In this document: positions 9,132 through 17,989 of the stretch, piece after piece
Layout: the number at the start of each line of letters is the position of its first letter
How positions within the stretch are numbered: the stretch's first letter is position 1
NCBI GenBank assembly: GCA_039201605.1
Contig: JBCCRO010000030.1
Span: 4,056-68,055, forward strand
Direction: 5' to 3'
From: CADEDH01 sp039201605
GTDB taxonomy: Bacteria > Actinomycetota > Acidimicrobiia > Acidimicrobiales > SZUA-35
DNA length: 64,000 nucleotides
Notes under the pieces: model-generated
The model's input: the letters and a program-made list of their open reading frames with translations, nothing else
The model's database searches: none
Told to the model about the DNA's origin: nothing
Translations under genes and position numbers: made by a program

Positions 9132-10415
9132 ATGTTTGCTCCTCCGGCCATCCCTTCAGGCTCAGAGGAACCCGATTCCCCCGAGAACGCCCCCACCGGC
9201 CCGATGCCGCAGCCGGTTCCTACTTCGTCGTTCGCCCCCGCCGAGGTCGGCGAGCCCGAACCGATCGCACCTCCCGTGCGACCGACACCGGCACCCCATG
9301 GCGCCGTTTCACCTACGGTGAGCCCTCCCACAAACCCCCCGGCCAACGAGGCCGTCCGTCGTCCCCGATCCCGGGTGGCGGTGGCCTCGTTGGCATTCCT
9401 CCTGGGTGGCGCCGTGGGTGCCGGTGGTTTCGCCCTCGGCGCACAGTCGACCGAGACGACCGAGACGGTCCCCGCCACCACGTCGACGGTGACCGCCAAC
9501 CAGGCCGCGGCGGTCGACACAACCGCCACGACGGGCCAGACCACCGCCCCGCTCGATCTCAACGTCACCGAGCCGGCCGCCGCCGTCGCCGCATCGCTCG
9601 GCCCGGCCGTCGTCCAGGTGGAGACCAACTTCGGCCAGGGCTCCGGCGTTGTCTACGAGGAGGGGCTGATCCTCACCAACCACCACGTGATCGAGGGAGC
9701 GGAGACGGTCCGGGTGCGGACCTCCGACGGGCGGGTGTTCGACACCGAGGTGCTCGGCTCCGATCCCCGCAACGACATCGCCGTGCTCGCCGCCCCGGGG
9801 GCCGACATTCCCGTCGCCGCCATCGGCTCCGCCGACGTCCTCCAGCCGGGGCAGATCACGGTGGCGATCGGCAGCCCGTTCCGTCTGCAGCAGACGGTGA
9901 CCGCCGGGATCGTGTCGTCGGTCAACCGGCCGGTGCCCAACCAGGACGGCACCGTCACCGCCATGATCCAGACCGACGCCCCCATCAACCCCGGTAACTC
10001 CGGTGGCGCCCTGGCCAACGTCGACGGCGAGGTCGTCGGTATCAACACCTCGATCCGGACCGACGGCACCACCAACGCCAACATCGGCATCGGCTTCGCC
10101 GTGCCCATCGAGACCGCCATCGAGGTGGCGGAACGGATTCAGAGCGGCGAGTCGCTCGAGCCCGGCGTCCTCGGTGTCTCCGGTGCTCTCAATGACGACG
10201 ACCTCGGCGTTCCCCTCGACGAGATCGTGCCCGACTCGGCCGCCGATAGCGCAGGCCTGGAGGTGGGTGATCGGGTGCTGTCGATCGATGGTGTCCCGGT
10301 CACGTCGATCGAGGAACTCGCCGGTCTGATCCAGACGCACTTCACCGGCGAGGTGATCGAACTGGAGGTGCTGCGGGGCACCGACCGGTTGACGGTCCAG
10401 GCGACCCTGTCCTGA
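9132..10415 (+). CDS. HtrA/DegP-like membrane-anchored serine protease with PDZ domain
   Basis: This 427-residue protein has a proline-rich cytoplasmic N-terminus (1-80), one transmembrane helix (about 82-104), a Thr-rich linker, a trypsin-like domain and a C-terminal PDZ domain (about 330-427). The catalytic triad is visible as His185 in TNHHVI, Asp215 in RNDIAVL and Ser290 in NPGNSGGAL. Such proteins cut misfolded or signalling proteins outside the membrane. The layout is that of actinobacterial PepD/HtrA-type proteases. An AGGAGA ribosome-binding site lies 9 bases before the ATG. A strong hairpin terminator follows the gene. Confidence 0.94.
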   Translation: MFAPPAIPSGSEEPDSPENAPTGPMPQPVPTSSFAPAEVGEPEPIAPPVRPTPAPHGAVSPTVSPPTNPPANEAVRRPRSRVAVASLAFLLGGAVGAGGFALGAQSTETTETVPATTSTVTANQAAAVDTTATTGQTTAPLDLNVTEPAAAVAASLGPAVVQVETNFGQGSGVVYEEGLILTNHHVIEGAETVRVRTSDGRVFDTEVLGSDPRNDIAVLAAPGADIPVAAIGSADVLQPGQITVAIGSPFRLQQTVTAGIVSSVNRPVPNQDGTVTAMIQTDAPINPGNSGGALANVDGEVVGINTSIRTDGTTNANIGIGFAVPIETAIEVAERIQSGESLEPGVLGVSGALNDDDLGVPLDEIVPDSAADSAGLEVGDRVLSIDGVPVTSIEELAGLIQTHFTGEVIELEVLRGTDRLTVQATLS

Positions 10416-10429
10416 GACCGCTTGAGGTC

Positions 10430-10459
10430 GGCCTCCCCCCAGTCGCCCGGGGGGAGGCC
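10430..10459. terminator. Perfect hairpin between convergent genes
   Basis: GGCCTCCCCCC (10430-10440) pairs perfectly with GGGGGGAGGCC (10449-10459) around an 8-base loop. It lies between the stop of the HtrA-like gene and the stop of the minus-strand hydrolase, so it can act as a bidirectional terminator. There is no U-tract, as is common in high-G+C actinobacteria. Confidence 0.75.
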
Positions 10460-10464
10460 ACCGC

Positions 10465-11265
10465 TCACTCCGTGTGTGGTCGGCCGGCCGCCTGGTTCGT
10501 CCAGGCGGCCAGCTGGTTTTCGACCGCCGACCAGACGGCGTGGGTGGGGTCGATGATGTGGAAGTGGTCGACGTCGGTCGGGCTGACGAGGGTGACGTCG
10601 TCGCCGGCGGCGGTGGCGGCGGCCACATAGTCCTCGACGAGATCGAGGGGCACGCTGTCGTCGGCGTGGCCGTGGACGACCAGCTGGGCCACGTCGAGGG
10701 GGAGCAGGGCGGCGGGTGACGCTGCGGCGTAGAGCTCGGGCGCAGTCGCACTGTCGGCACCGAGCAGCTCCCGCACCGCACCGTCGCTGAGGTTGCGTCG
10801 GTCGGCCTCGACCAGATCGGCCACCGGTGCCAGGGCGACCACGCCGTCGATCCGCCGCTCCCGGGTGGCGCCCCACAGGGCAAGGTGCCCACCGGCCGAG
10901 TGGCCGATGGCCACCAGCGGTCGGTGGCCCCGAGCCTCGCCTCGGCTGGCGGTCGGGCCGTCCGACCCCCGGTCGGCCAGATCGGCGGCGAGGGCGAGGG
11001 CGGCGTGGACGTCGGCCGACATCCGGCCCCAGACCCCGTGGGTATCCTCGATCCGGCGGTATTCGATGTTCACCGTCAGCCAGCCGTCGGCGGCGAGCGA
11101 TGCCGCCAGCGGGTGCATCAGGTCGAGGGCGTAGCGATGGCGCCAGTAGCCACCGTGGACGAGGACCGCCGTACCGGGTGTCGGATCGGTGGCCGGTGGC
11201 GACCACACCTCGACGAACTGGTCGGGGTGCTCGCCGTAGGTGATGATCTCGGGCTCGGTGGCCAT
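10465..11265 (-). CDS. Alpha/beta hydrolase (kynurenine formamidase/esterase-like)
   Basis: The roughly 266-residue protein has the oxyanion-hole motif LVHGGYWRH, the nucleophile elbow IGHSAGGH, an acid in GHADDSVPLD and a catalytic His in DHFHIIDP. This is a complete Ser-Asp-His triad. HGGYW with GHSAGGH is typical of carboxylesterase/kynurenine-formamidase-like proteins, which hydrolyse esters or N-formyl amides. No kynurenine pathway gene is adjacent, so the substrate is open. I chose ATG 11265; two in-frame GTG codons directly upstream are possible alternatives. Confidence 0.87.
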   Translation of the reverse strand: MATEPEIITYGEHPDQFVEVWSPPATDPTPGTAVLVHGGYWRHRYALDLMHPLAASLAADGWLTVNIEYRRIEDTHGVWGRMSADVHAALALAADLADRGSDGPTASRGEARGHRPLVAIGHSAGGHLALWGATRERRIDGVVALAPVADLVEADRRNLSDGAVRELLGADSATAPELYAAASPAALLPLDVAQLVVHGHADDSVPLDLVEDYVAAATAAGDDVTLVSPTDVDHFHIIDPTHAVWSAVENQLAAWTNQAAGRPHTE

Positions 11266-11344
11266 CACCACTGTTTAGCCGCAGCGGCTCCACCTCGGGG
11301 TGGCCATCGGCTTTGATGGGTGGATCACGGAGAGGGGAGTGCCT

Positions 11345-11986
11345 GTGGATTCATCGAAGAAGGCCTGGGACGATGTCGGTGACACCGTCGGGGGGTTGGG
11401 GAAGTCGCTCTCGAAGCGGCTGCGCAAGAACGATGCCGACGCCGATGCGCCGGTGAGCGACGATCAACTCAAGGGCGAGGCCAAGCAGGCGGGCAAGTCG
11501 CTGCTCGGCGCTCTGTCGGCCACGGTCGACGACGTGGGCAACGCCCTCTCCTCGGCCATCGACGGCTCCAGCCCCGGGGCGCAGGCCCCACCTCCTCCAC
11601 CGGGAGCCGCAGCGCCGCCACCCGCCCCCGGTTCTCCGCCGCCTGGCCCGGGTCCGGTGGCCCCGCCGGCTGGTCCCCCCGGATCGGGTTCGGTGGCGCC
11701 TCCGGCCGGTCCTCCAGGGTTGGGATCGATGCCGCCGCCCTCGGCCGAGCGGATTGCGACCGATCCGGTTGTACCGCCGGCTGGTCCCCCCGGATCGGGT
11801 TCGGTGGCGCCTCCCGCCGGGCCTCCCGGCTCGGGAGCGGTGCCGCCGCCGGTCGGCCCGCCGGGGTCGGGCACGAGCGCCGCTGCTCCACCGCCCGGTC
11901 CAACCGACTCGCTCGATCCGACGACGCTGCCGCCGCCGGTGGTGGACTCCGACGACGGTGACCCGGACGCCCAGCCGCTGGACTAG
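11345..11986 (+). CDS. Hypothetical protein with long Pro/Gly-rich repeat region
   Basis: This roughly 213-residue protein has a charged N-terminal helical part (about 1-75) with Lys/Asp-rich segments, then about 110 residues dominated by PPAGPPGSG-type units, and an acidic end. It has no signal peptide. GTG 11345 is preferred because a GGAGAGGGGAG ribosome-binding site sits about 6 bases upstream; GTG 11339 and an upstream ATG at 11300 would be too close to that site or spoil it. The proline tract is encoded by near-exact DNA repeats, so its length may vary between strains. No function can be assigned. Confidence 0.75.
   Translation: MDSSKKAWDDVGDTVGGLGKSLSKRLRKNDADADAPVSDDQLKGEAKQAGKSLLGALSATVDDVGNALSSAIDGSSPGAQAPPPPPGAAAPPPAPGSPPPGPGPVAPPAGPPGSGSVAPPAGPPGLGSMPPPSAERIATDPVVPPAGPPGSGSVAPPAGPPGSGAVPPPVGPPGSGTSAAAPPPGPTDSLDPTTLPPPVVDSDDGDPDAQPLD
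11663..11814 (+). repeat. Near-exact 41-bp direct repeats in proline-rich coding region
   Basis: A block starting CCGCCGGCTGGTCCCCCCGG at 11663 recurs identically over about 41 bases at 11774-11814, with degenerate copies between and after. It stays in frame and encodes PPAGPPGSGSVAPP. This is the kind of tandem unit that expands or contracts by slippage or recombination. Confidence 0.8.
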
Positions 11987-12142
11987 TCGACCTTGAGCGA
12001 ACTCGTCACAAGCGATAGGTTGAAACGTGATCCGTAACGGTTTACGTCGGATCGACCAGTTCGAGGTGAGAGCCCTGAACCACCCGTTCAGACCCTCGGC
12101 GGCACGATCCAGCTGAACCATCGCCGAGCCGAGGAACCTGGA

Positions 12143-12322
12143 TTGTCCTCAGAGCAAGATCCGCCTATCGATCCCGAGATCGATGTCGTCGTTGCCGCCC
12201 GTCGTCAGCTCGATGACGTGCTCGCCATCGAGGACGACGAGACGGCCCCGACGTCGCTGATCGACCTGGCCCGAGCCGCCGTCGACCAGTGGGACGGGGA
12301 TGCCGCCGACTCGACCCGCTAG
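12143..12322 (+). CDS. Small acidic hypothetical protein (59 aa)
   Basis: A TTG at 12143 is preceded at 7 bases by a GAGGA ribosome-binding site. It opens a 59-residue frame beginning SSEQDPPIDPE, containing a predicted helix LIDLARAAVDQWD near its end, and closing at TAG 12320-12322. Codon third positions are G/C-biased in this frame. The protein is very acidic and soluble and has no motif I know. It converges with the sigma-factor gene. The reading is plausible but rests on the ribosome-binding site and codon bias alone. Confidence 0.5.
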   Translation: MSSEQDPPIDPEIDVVVAARRQLDDVLAIEDDETAPTSLIDLARAAVDQWDGDAADSTR

Positions 12323-12335
12323 TCGTTTCGGTCCG

Positions 12336-12923
12336 TCACCCCTCGCCCCCTTGGTCGTCGACGTCGTCTTCGTTCGACGTGTCGGGAGCCAGATGCTCCT
12401 TGAGTTTGGTCAGCCCTTTCGTCCGGTGTTCTCGCACCGATCGTGGGTGAATGCCGAGTCGCTCGGCTATCTCCGTCACCGAGAGACCATCGACCAGGTG
12501 GAGTAAGGCCACCTGGAGTTGCCTCCCCCGGAGGAGTTCGTGGACGAGATCCACCAGGTGCATCCGGCCCAGCAACTCATCGATGGCACTCGGTTCATGA
12601 TCCTGGTGTCGCTGCACACCCGGTCGTGGTTCCGGTGGGGGTCCATCGTCGAAGTTGGCCCGACGTTCCCGCTTCTCCCGCCGCTGCTCCGATCTGAGAA
12701 GGTCGCGGTAGGCGTTGATCGCCGACCGACGGATGTAGTTCAGCCAGTACTGCTCGCCTTTACCCCGAGCCCGCCGAACGTGGTCGCTGTCCCACTTCCG
12801 GTGGAGGTTGTAGGCCACTCGCTGAGCGATCTCATCCGCCGTGTCCGCCGAAGCCCCCGCCATCGCCGCCGCGCTCCGGGCGGTGTCGAGGATTCGCCGG
12901 CATTCTTCATTCGCGTCAGCCAT
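12336..12923 (-). CDS. RNA polymerase sigma factor, ECF-like
   Basis: This 195-residue protein has a sigma region 2-like part (IAQRVAYNLHRKW ... YWLNYIRRSAINAYRDLLRSE, about 35-95) and a region 4 helix-turn-helix (VDGLSVTEIAERLGIHPRSVREHRTKGLTKLK, about 145-180). It would direct RNA polymerase to a specific promoter set. ATG 12923 is preferred because GGGAGGAG lies 5 bases upstream; the frame stays open further upstream but without sigma homology. No anti-sigma factor gene is recognisable next to it. The neighbouring divergent gene encodes an XRE regulator. Confidence 0.82.
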   Translation of the reverse strand: MADANEECRRILDTARSAAAMAGASADTADEIAQRVAYNLHRKWDSDHVRRARGKGEQYWLNYIRRSAINAYRDLLRSEQRREKRERRANFDDGPPPEPRPGVQRHQDHEPSAIDELLGRMHLVDLVHELLRGRQLQVALLHLVDGLSVTEIAERLGIHPRSVREHRTKGLTKLKEHLAPDTSNEDDVDDQGGEG

Positions 12924-13426
12924 GGTGCTCCTCCCGTTGTCGATCGGGAGGGCGGCACCGGGGCCGCCGCCTAGTGCGATAGAGGTTTCGTTGTCGTACT
13001 CCCCGAGCCCTGCAGAACATAACTCTCCTCGGTGTCTGGACCTAGAGCGCGCTTCGGCTTCGAAAGCGACCCTGCCTCGGGCCGTAGCGCAGTCATTTCC
13101 CAATGGCGGCCGCTGATCGCGACCACACGCCGATGAGGAGCTGCCGTCCACTCGCAACCAAGGCGGGGTCTCCCTCGGCCCCTGGCACGGCGAGGCTCGG
13201 AAGCCGTCGGCCGTGTTGGTTGTAGAGCGGTCCTCTTCACGATGATCCTTTCGTTCTTTTCAGGTAGTAGGGCTGAAAAGAGCAGAAGAAGAATCTGAAC
13301 AGTGATCTTGTCACACGAACCGGTTACCGGACAAGTTGCTTACCAACTTTGTGTGGATCGGTTACGGTAATCGAAGTACAGTTCGTACCGACGTGGAGGA
13401 TCTGCGCTCGGAAGGGGAGGTGTCGA
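12924..13426. other. Intergenic region, lower G+C, divergent promoters
   Basis: This is about 500 bases between the divergent sigma-factor and XRE genes. It has clearly lower G+C than the surroundings from about 13230 onward. I see no convincing coding frame. It contains an inverted repeat AAGTTG-CTTAC-CAACTT (13333-13349) and two CGGTTAC motifs (13321 and 13369), all close upstream of the XRE start. These could be autoregulatory sites. Confidence 0.5.
13333..13349. promoter_or_regulatory. Candidate operator, inverted repeat before XRE gene
   Basis: AAGTTG (13333-13338) and CAACTT (13344-13349) form perfect 6-base arms around CTTAC. The site lies about 80 bases before the XRE/DUF5753 start. 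XRE proteins commonly bind such short palindromes and repress themselves, so this is a reasonable but untested operator. Confidence 0.4.
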
Positions 13427-14284
13427 GTGGCTACGACCTCGCCGCTGGTTGCTCAACTGGAGTTCAGCGTTCGCATCCGGGAGCGTCGGCGCGAGCTCGA
13501 ACTCGACGCTCGCACGGTCAGCTCCCGGATGGGCTTCTCGCGTAACTACTACTCCGCCGTGGAGAACAATCGGGCGAAATTGGCCGACGACCGCCTCCCT
13601 GAACTCGCCACCATCCTCGAACTCGACGAGGCCACCACAGCCGAACTCGCCAGTCTACTTAGCGCATCTCGCAAGTCCGGCTGGTGGGATGCTTACTCGA
13701 AGTTCATCGATGAGTCCTTCGTCGAGCTCTGGGCCTTGGAGGATGGTGGCTCTGCGATTGACGTGTATGAATCCAGCGTCGTGACGGGTTTGTTGCAGAC
13801 TCGCCAGTACGCCGAAGCGATGATCAAGGTTGACCCCCGGACTAGCGCCAAGGACACACGTCGATTTGTTGAGGCTCGAATGAAGCGACAGGAGCGACTG
13901 GCAGGTGGCAATCCTCCCGAGCTTCGAGTGCTATTGAGCGAGTCCGTGGTCATGCAGGAAGTCGGTGGTCCAATCGTCCTCAGGGGCCAGCTTCAGTATC
14001 TTCTCGACAAGGCAGACAGGATGCGTGGGGCGCTCCGTTTGCGGATCACGCCGTTTACTGCGACTGAGACTATGGCGGCCTCTTCCCTCTTCTTCATCGG
14101 ATTTGATAGCCCGCATCTGGAGCGAGTCGTATGGCGCGAGGCCGGCAGCGCGTTGGGCTTCTCCTCCGATCCAGACTTGCTCGAGGATCTCTCGCTCGCA
14201 TTCGATCGCGTTTGGGATTCGGCGCTTGATGAGGTTGAGACACTCAACCTAATTGCCGGCCGAGCTAAGTCACTCTCTGCGTAG
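13427..14284 (+). CDS. XRE-family regulator with DUF5753 domain
   Basis: This 285-residue protein has an N-terminal helix-turn-helix (FSVRIRERRRELELDA, then MGFSRNYYSAVENNRAKL, about 12-60). The C-terminal DUF5753-type domain includes SVVTGLLQTRQYAEAM near 125-140 and ALRLRITPF near 205-220. Such proteins are actinobacterial DNA-binding regulators, usually paired with a small DUF397 protein as here; some pairs behave like regulator/antagonist or toxin-antitoxin modules. GTG 13427 has GGAAGGGGAGG upstream. The G+C content and codon choice (GAT, TTT, ATT codons) are visibly less extreme than in neighbours, suggesting transfer. Confidence 0.87.
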   Translation: MATTSPLVAQLEFSVRIRERRRELELDARTVSSRMGFSRNYYSAVENNRAKLADDRLPELATILELDEATTAELASLLSASRKSGWWDAYSKFIDESFVELWALEDGGSAIDVYESSVVTGLLQTRQYAEAMIKVDPRTSAKDTRRFVEARMKRQERLAGGNPPELRVLLSESVVMQEVGGPIVLRGQLQYLLDKADRMRGALRLRITPFTATETMAASSLFFIGFDSPHLERVVWREAGSALGFSSDPDLLEDLSLAFDRVWDSALDEVETLNLIAGRAKSLSA

Positions 14285-14434
14285 CTTCTAGCTCGTACTG
14301 TGGCCATTTTGCGCAACACTTGACGTTTGGTTGACAAGCGTTCTCACTGGCGGCGCCCACGGCTAAGGTCCGCCGCTGGGGCAAAATGCGACGGCGGGCC
14401 TCATCAGGGTTTCCGAGATCGCAAAGGAGCGAAT

Positions 14435-14824
14435 TTGTCTCGACCACCGAGTGGCCATAGCTGCTGGGCGTACGCCTGGCCTGAATTCCGGAAGCCGACC
14501 GCCTCTGTAGGCGCTGGTGCTTGCGTAGAGATTCGAGTTGATTCTGTAACCATCTTGATTCGAGATTCCAAGCAGAACCATCAGGCTCAGCAGCCGGTGA
14601 TCGAGGTTTCGCTCGATGCTTGGTTCCAGATTCTCGATGAGTTTGCCGGGCGACTGCCGCTCAACGTCAATGGCGAGTTGCGTATCGACAAGGCTGAAGA
14701 CGGTTCGGCCACCTTCACGTCGGTCGCCACCGGCGTGTGCCTGTCCTACACGAAGGCCGAGATCCTCGCCTTCGAGCATGGCGTGCTCAACGGGGAGTTC
14801 ACCCCGGAGCTCGTCGCCGTCTGA
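14435..14824 (+). CDS. DUF397 domain protein, partner of XRE regulator
   Basis: This 129-residue protein begins at TTG 14435, six bases after an AAAGGAG site. Residues about 11-60 (WPEFRKPT ... GACVEIRVDSVTILIRDSKQ) match DUF397 closely. A second part ends LSYTKAEILAFEHGVLNGEF, which resembles the end of another DUF397 unit, so the protein may contain one and a half to two units instead of the usual single one. DUF397 genes typically follow an XRE/DUF5753 gene, and the small protein is thought to antagonise it. The 150-base gap before it contains a TTGACA at 14331 without a matching -10, so independent expression is possible. Confidence 0.75.
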   Translation: MSRPPSGHSCWAYAWPEFRKPTASVGAGACVEIRVDSVTILIRDSKQNHQAQQPVIEVSLDAWFQILDEFAGRLPLNVNGELRIDKAEDGSATFTSVATGVCLSYTKAEILAFEHGVLNGEFTPELVAV

Positions 14825-14835
14825 TAGCTGGAGCG

Positions 14836-14862
14836 GGTGTCGGCCCAAGGTGGGCCGACACC
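14836..14862. terminator. Bidirectional hairpin terminator
   Basis: GGTGTCGGCCCA and TGGGCCGACACC form a perfect 12-base-pair stem around AGG. It lies between the convergent DUF397 and DivIVA-like genes and is followed on the plus strand by TTCCTAGTTGTT. Confidence 0.8.
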
Positions 14863-14867
14863 GCTTC

Positions 14868-16001
14868 CTAGTTGTTGCTATGGCCGTTGCCGTTGACGAA
14901 GGTGCTGACCGGCGCAGCGGCGGTCAGGTCGATCGTTTCGGTGGCATCGCTGAGTAGGGACTGACCGGCGTCGAGATCCTCGGCGTCGCCCTCGTCACTC
15001 TCATCCGCCTCGGCTGACAGGTCCGCTTCGGCGGCCGGCATCTCGATGGCGCCGTCGCCCTCGGAGGCATCGGCCTCCGCCTCGCCGCCATTCTCGGCGT
15101 CGGAACCGGAACCGGAGTCGGCAGCGGCCTCGACCGAGCCGTTGTCCTCGGCGGCGGGAGCGTCCACCTCGTCGTCGCTCTCGGCCGCATCCGCCAGATC
15201 GACCACCGCATCGGTGTCGACGTCATCGGCCGACTCGTCGCCTGCCGACTCGGGCTCAGCGTCGGCGTCGACGACGACCTCGTCCTCCGCCGCGACGTCC
15301 ACGCCCTCGTCCGACACGATCGCTTCGACGGCCGAGCCCTCATCCTCGGCGGTGGCTGGCTCGTCGTCGGCGGGTGAAGACGAATCGGCCTCGGCCTCAG
15401 CCTCAGCCTCAGCTTCGGTGGTCGGTGCCGCCTCGACCAGACCGACGGCGGCAAGCGCCTCGTTGGCCTCGGCGTTGAGACCGGACAGACCGCCGCGGGC
15501 GATGGCCTCCAGGCCGGCGACCAGGGACTGGCGAGTGGCGTCCAGGTCTTCGACTTTGGCCCTCAGGATCGACTCGGCCTTGTCGTAGCGCTCGCGAGCG
15601 TCCTGATGGCGGACGTCGAGCTCGGCCTGCAACGCCTCGAACTTCTCCAGCTCGGCGGCATGGCGTGCCTTTCGGTCCTGCTCGGCCTCCTGGCTGAGTG
15701 TGGCCGCCTCGGCCTGGGCCGTTCGGACGATGTCGGCCGCATCGCGCTCGGCGTCCTCGCGCGCCTGCTGGGCCGCCACCTCGGCCGAGTCGAGCTGGAC
15801 GGCCCGCTCGTGCTCGGTGCGCTCACGCTCGGCGGCGGCCGCCTTCAGCGTCACGACCTCGTCCTCGAGGGCGCGAACCTGCGCCTTGCTCTCCTCCAGC
15901 GCCTCTCCCCACGCCTCCGCCTGCCGCACGAGGAACGCATCGACCTCATCGATGTCGTAGCCCCGACGCACGACCTGGAAGCCCCGCTGATTGGTGCTCA
16001 T
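14868..16001 (-). CDS. DivIVA-domain coiled-coil protein with acidic tail
   Basis: This 377-residue protein opens with a DivIVA-like segment (FQVVRRGYDIDEVDAFLVRQ, about 7-26). A heptad-rich coiled coil runs to about 165. A long Asp/Glu/Ala/Ser-rich low-complexity tail with an EAEAEAEAEA run (about 200-360) follows. DivIVA/Wag31-type proteins recognise curved membrane and recruit cell-wall or division machinery; related small members act as scaffolds. The acidic tail is unusual for core DivIVA and suggests an accessory paralogue. ATG 16001 is chosen because GGAAGGAGAAGG precedes it. Confidence 0.82.
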   Translation of the reverse strand: MSTNQRGFQVVRRGYDIDEVDAFLVRQAEAWGEALEESKAQVRALEDEVVTLKAAAAERERTEHERAVQLDSAEVAAQQAREDAERDAADIVRTAQAEAATLSQEAEQDRKARHAAELEKFEALQAELDVRHQDARERYDKAESILRAKVEDLDATRQSLVAGLEAIARGGLSGLNAEANEALAAVGLVEAAPTTEAEAEAEAEADSSSPADDEPATAEDEGSAVEAIVSDEGVDVAAEDEVVVDADAEPESAGDESADDVDTDAVVDLADAAESDDEVDAPAAEDNGSVEAAADSGSGSDAENGGEAEADASEGDGAIEMPAAEADLSAEADESDEGDAEDLDAGQSLLSDATETIDLTAAAPVSTFVNGNGHSNN

Positions 16002-16163
16002 CCGCCTTCTCCTTCCCGCCCCCACACACCCGAAGTCGATCGACTCAGGCGACGAGTTCCCGGGAAGTATACGATGCTCAACGGTCCGGAGTCCCGCCCA
16101 TGAGGGCTAGGGAAAGGTGACCGGACTAGGTTCGATGGGTTCGACCAACTGAGGCGGAGCAGT

Positions 16164-17535
<1,372 letters not shown>

Positions 17536-17561
<26 letters not shown>

Positions 17562-17901
17562 GCCCGAGCCGGCGCGCGGCCTCGACGCTGTCCTGCCTCC
17601 GGGCCAAGATGAGGGGGCTCAGCCGAACGCGGCGGCCAGTGAAGCTCATCCGGTGGACAAGATCGCCGTTCGCAAGCTCGGCGGCTTCAACCTCATCACC
17701 CCCGAGCAATGGGGTGCGATATCCGCCGCAGACCGCAAGGAACTGATCAAGACCAACATGGTCACCTTCCTCTACGAGGGCGAGGAAGTGCCGCTCAAGC
17801 CGGCCCTGCTGGGTATCCGCCGCCAGCTGCAGGCGCAGGCCGAGTACGACGGTGTCGGCCAGCAACCGGGGTCGATCCAACCCCGACCGGCCGATTCCTG
17901 A
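17536..17901 (+). CDS. Small hypothetical protein overlapping amt 3' end
   Basis: This 121-residue soluble protein has a disordered N-terminus (about 1-40). A conserved-looking core follows, DKIAVRKLGGFNLITPEQWGAISAADRKELIKTN... and YEGEEVPLKPALLGIR (about 42-105). G/C third-position bias is strong. The start lies inside the last codons of amt in another frame, so translation may be coupled. I do not recognise the family. A helper or modulator of the transporter is a positional guess only. It is not a PII protein. Confidence 0.65.
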
Positions 17902-17940
17902 TCATCACCGCCGGGCACCGGTGATGCGACATGACAGCGA

Positions 17941-17969
17941 GGCGAGGCGCGGAACGGTCCGGCCTCGCC
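17941..17969. terminator. Possible hairpin terminator
   Basis: GGCGAGGC (17941-17948) pairs with GCCTCGCC (17962-17969) around a 13-base loop, between the small gene after amt and the TRAP-type protein. There is no U-tract. Confidence 0.45.
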
Positions 17970-17989
17970 CAATGACCTAGCGAAGGGGC

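Noticed and set aside
12924..13157. A longer N-terminus for the sigma factor
   Set aside because: The extension is Arg/Ser-rich without homology, while ATG 12923 has a strong ribosome-binding site.
15387..15417. Short tandem DNA repeat as a possible CRISPR or satellite
   Set aside because: It encodes an in-frame EAEAEAEA run in the acidic tail of the DivIVA-like protein, with no spacers.
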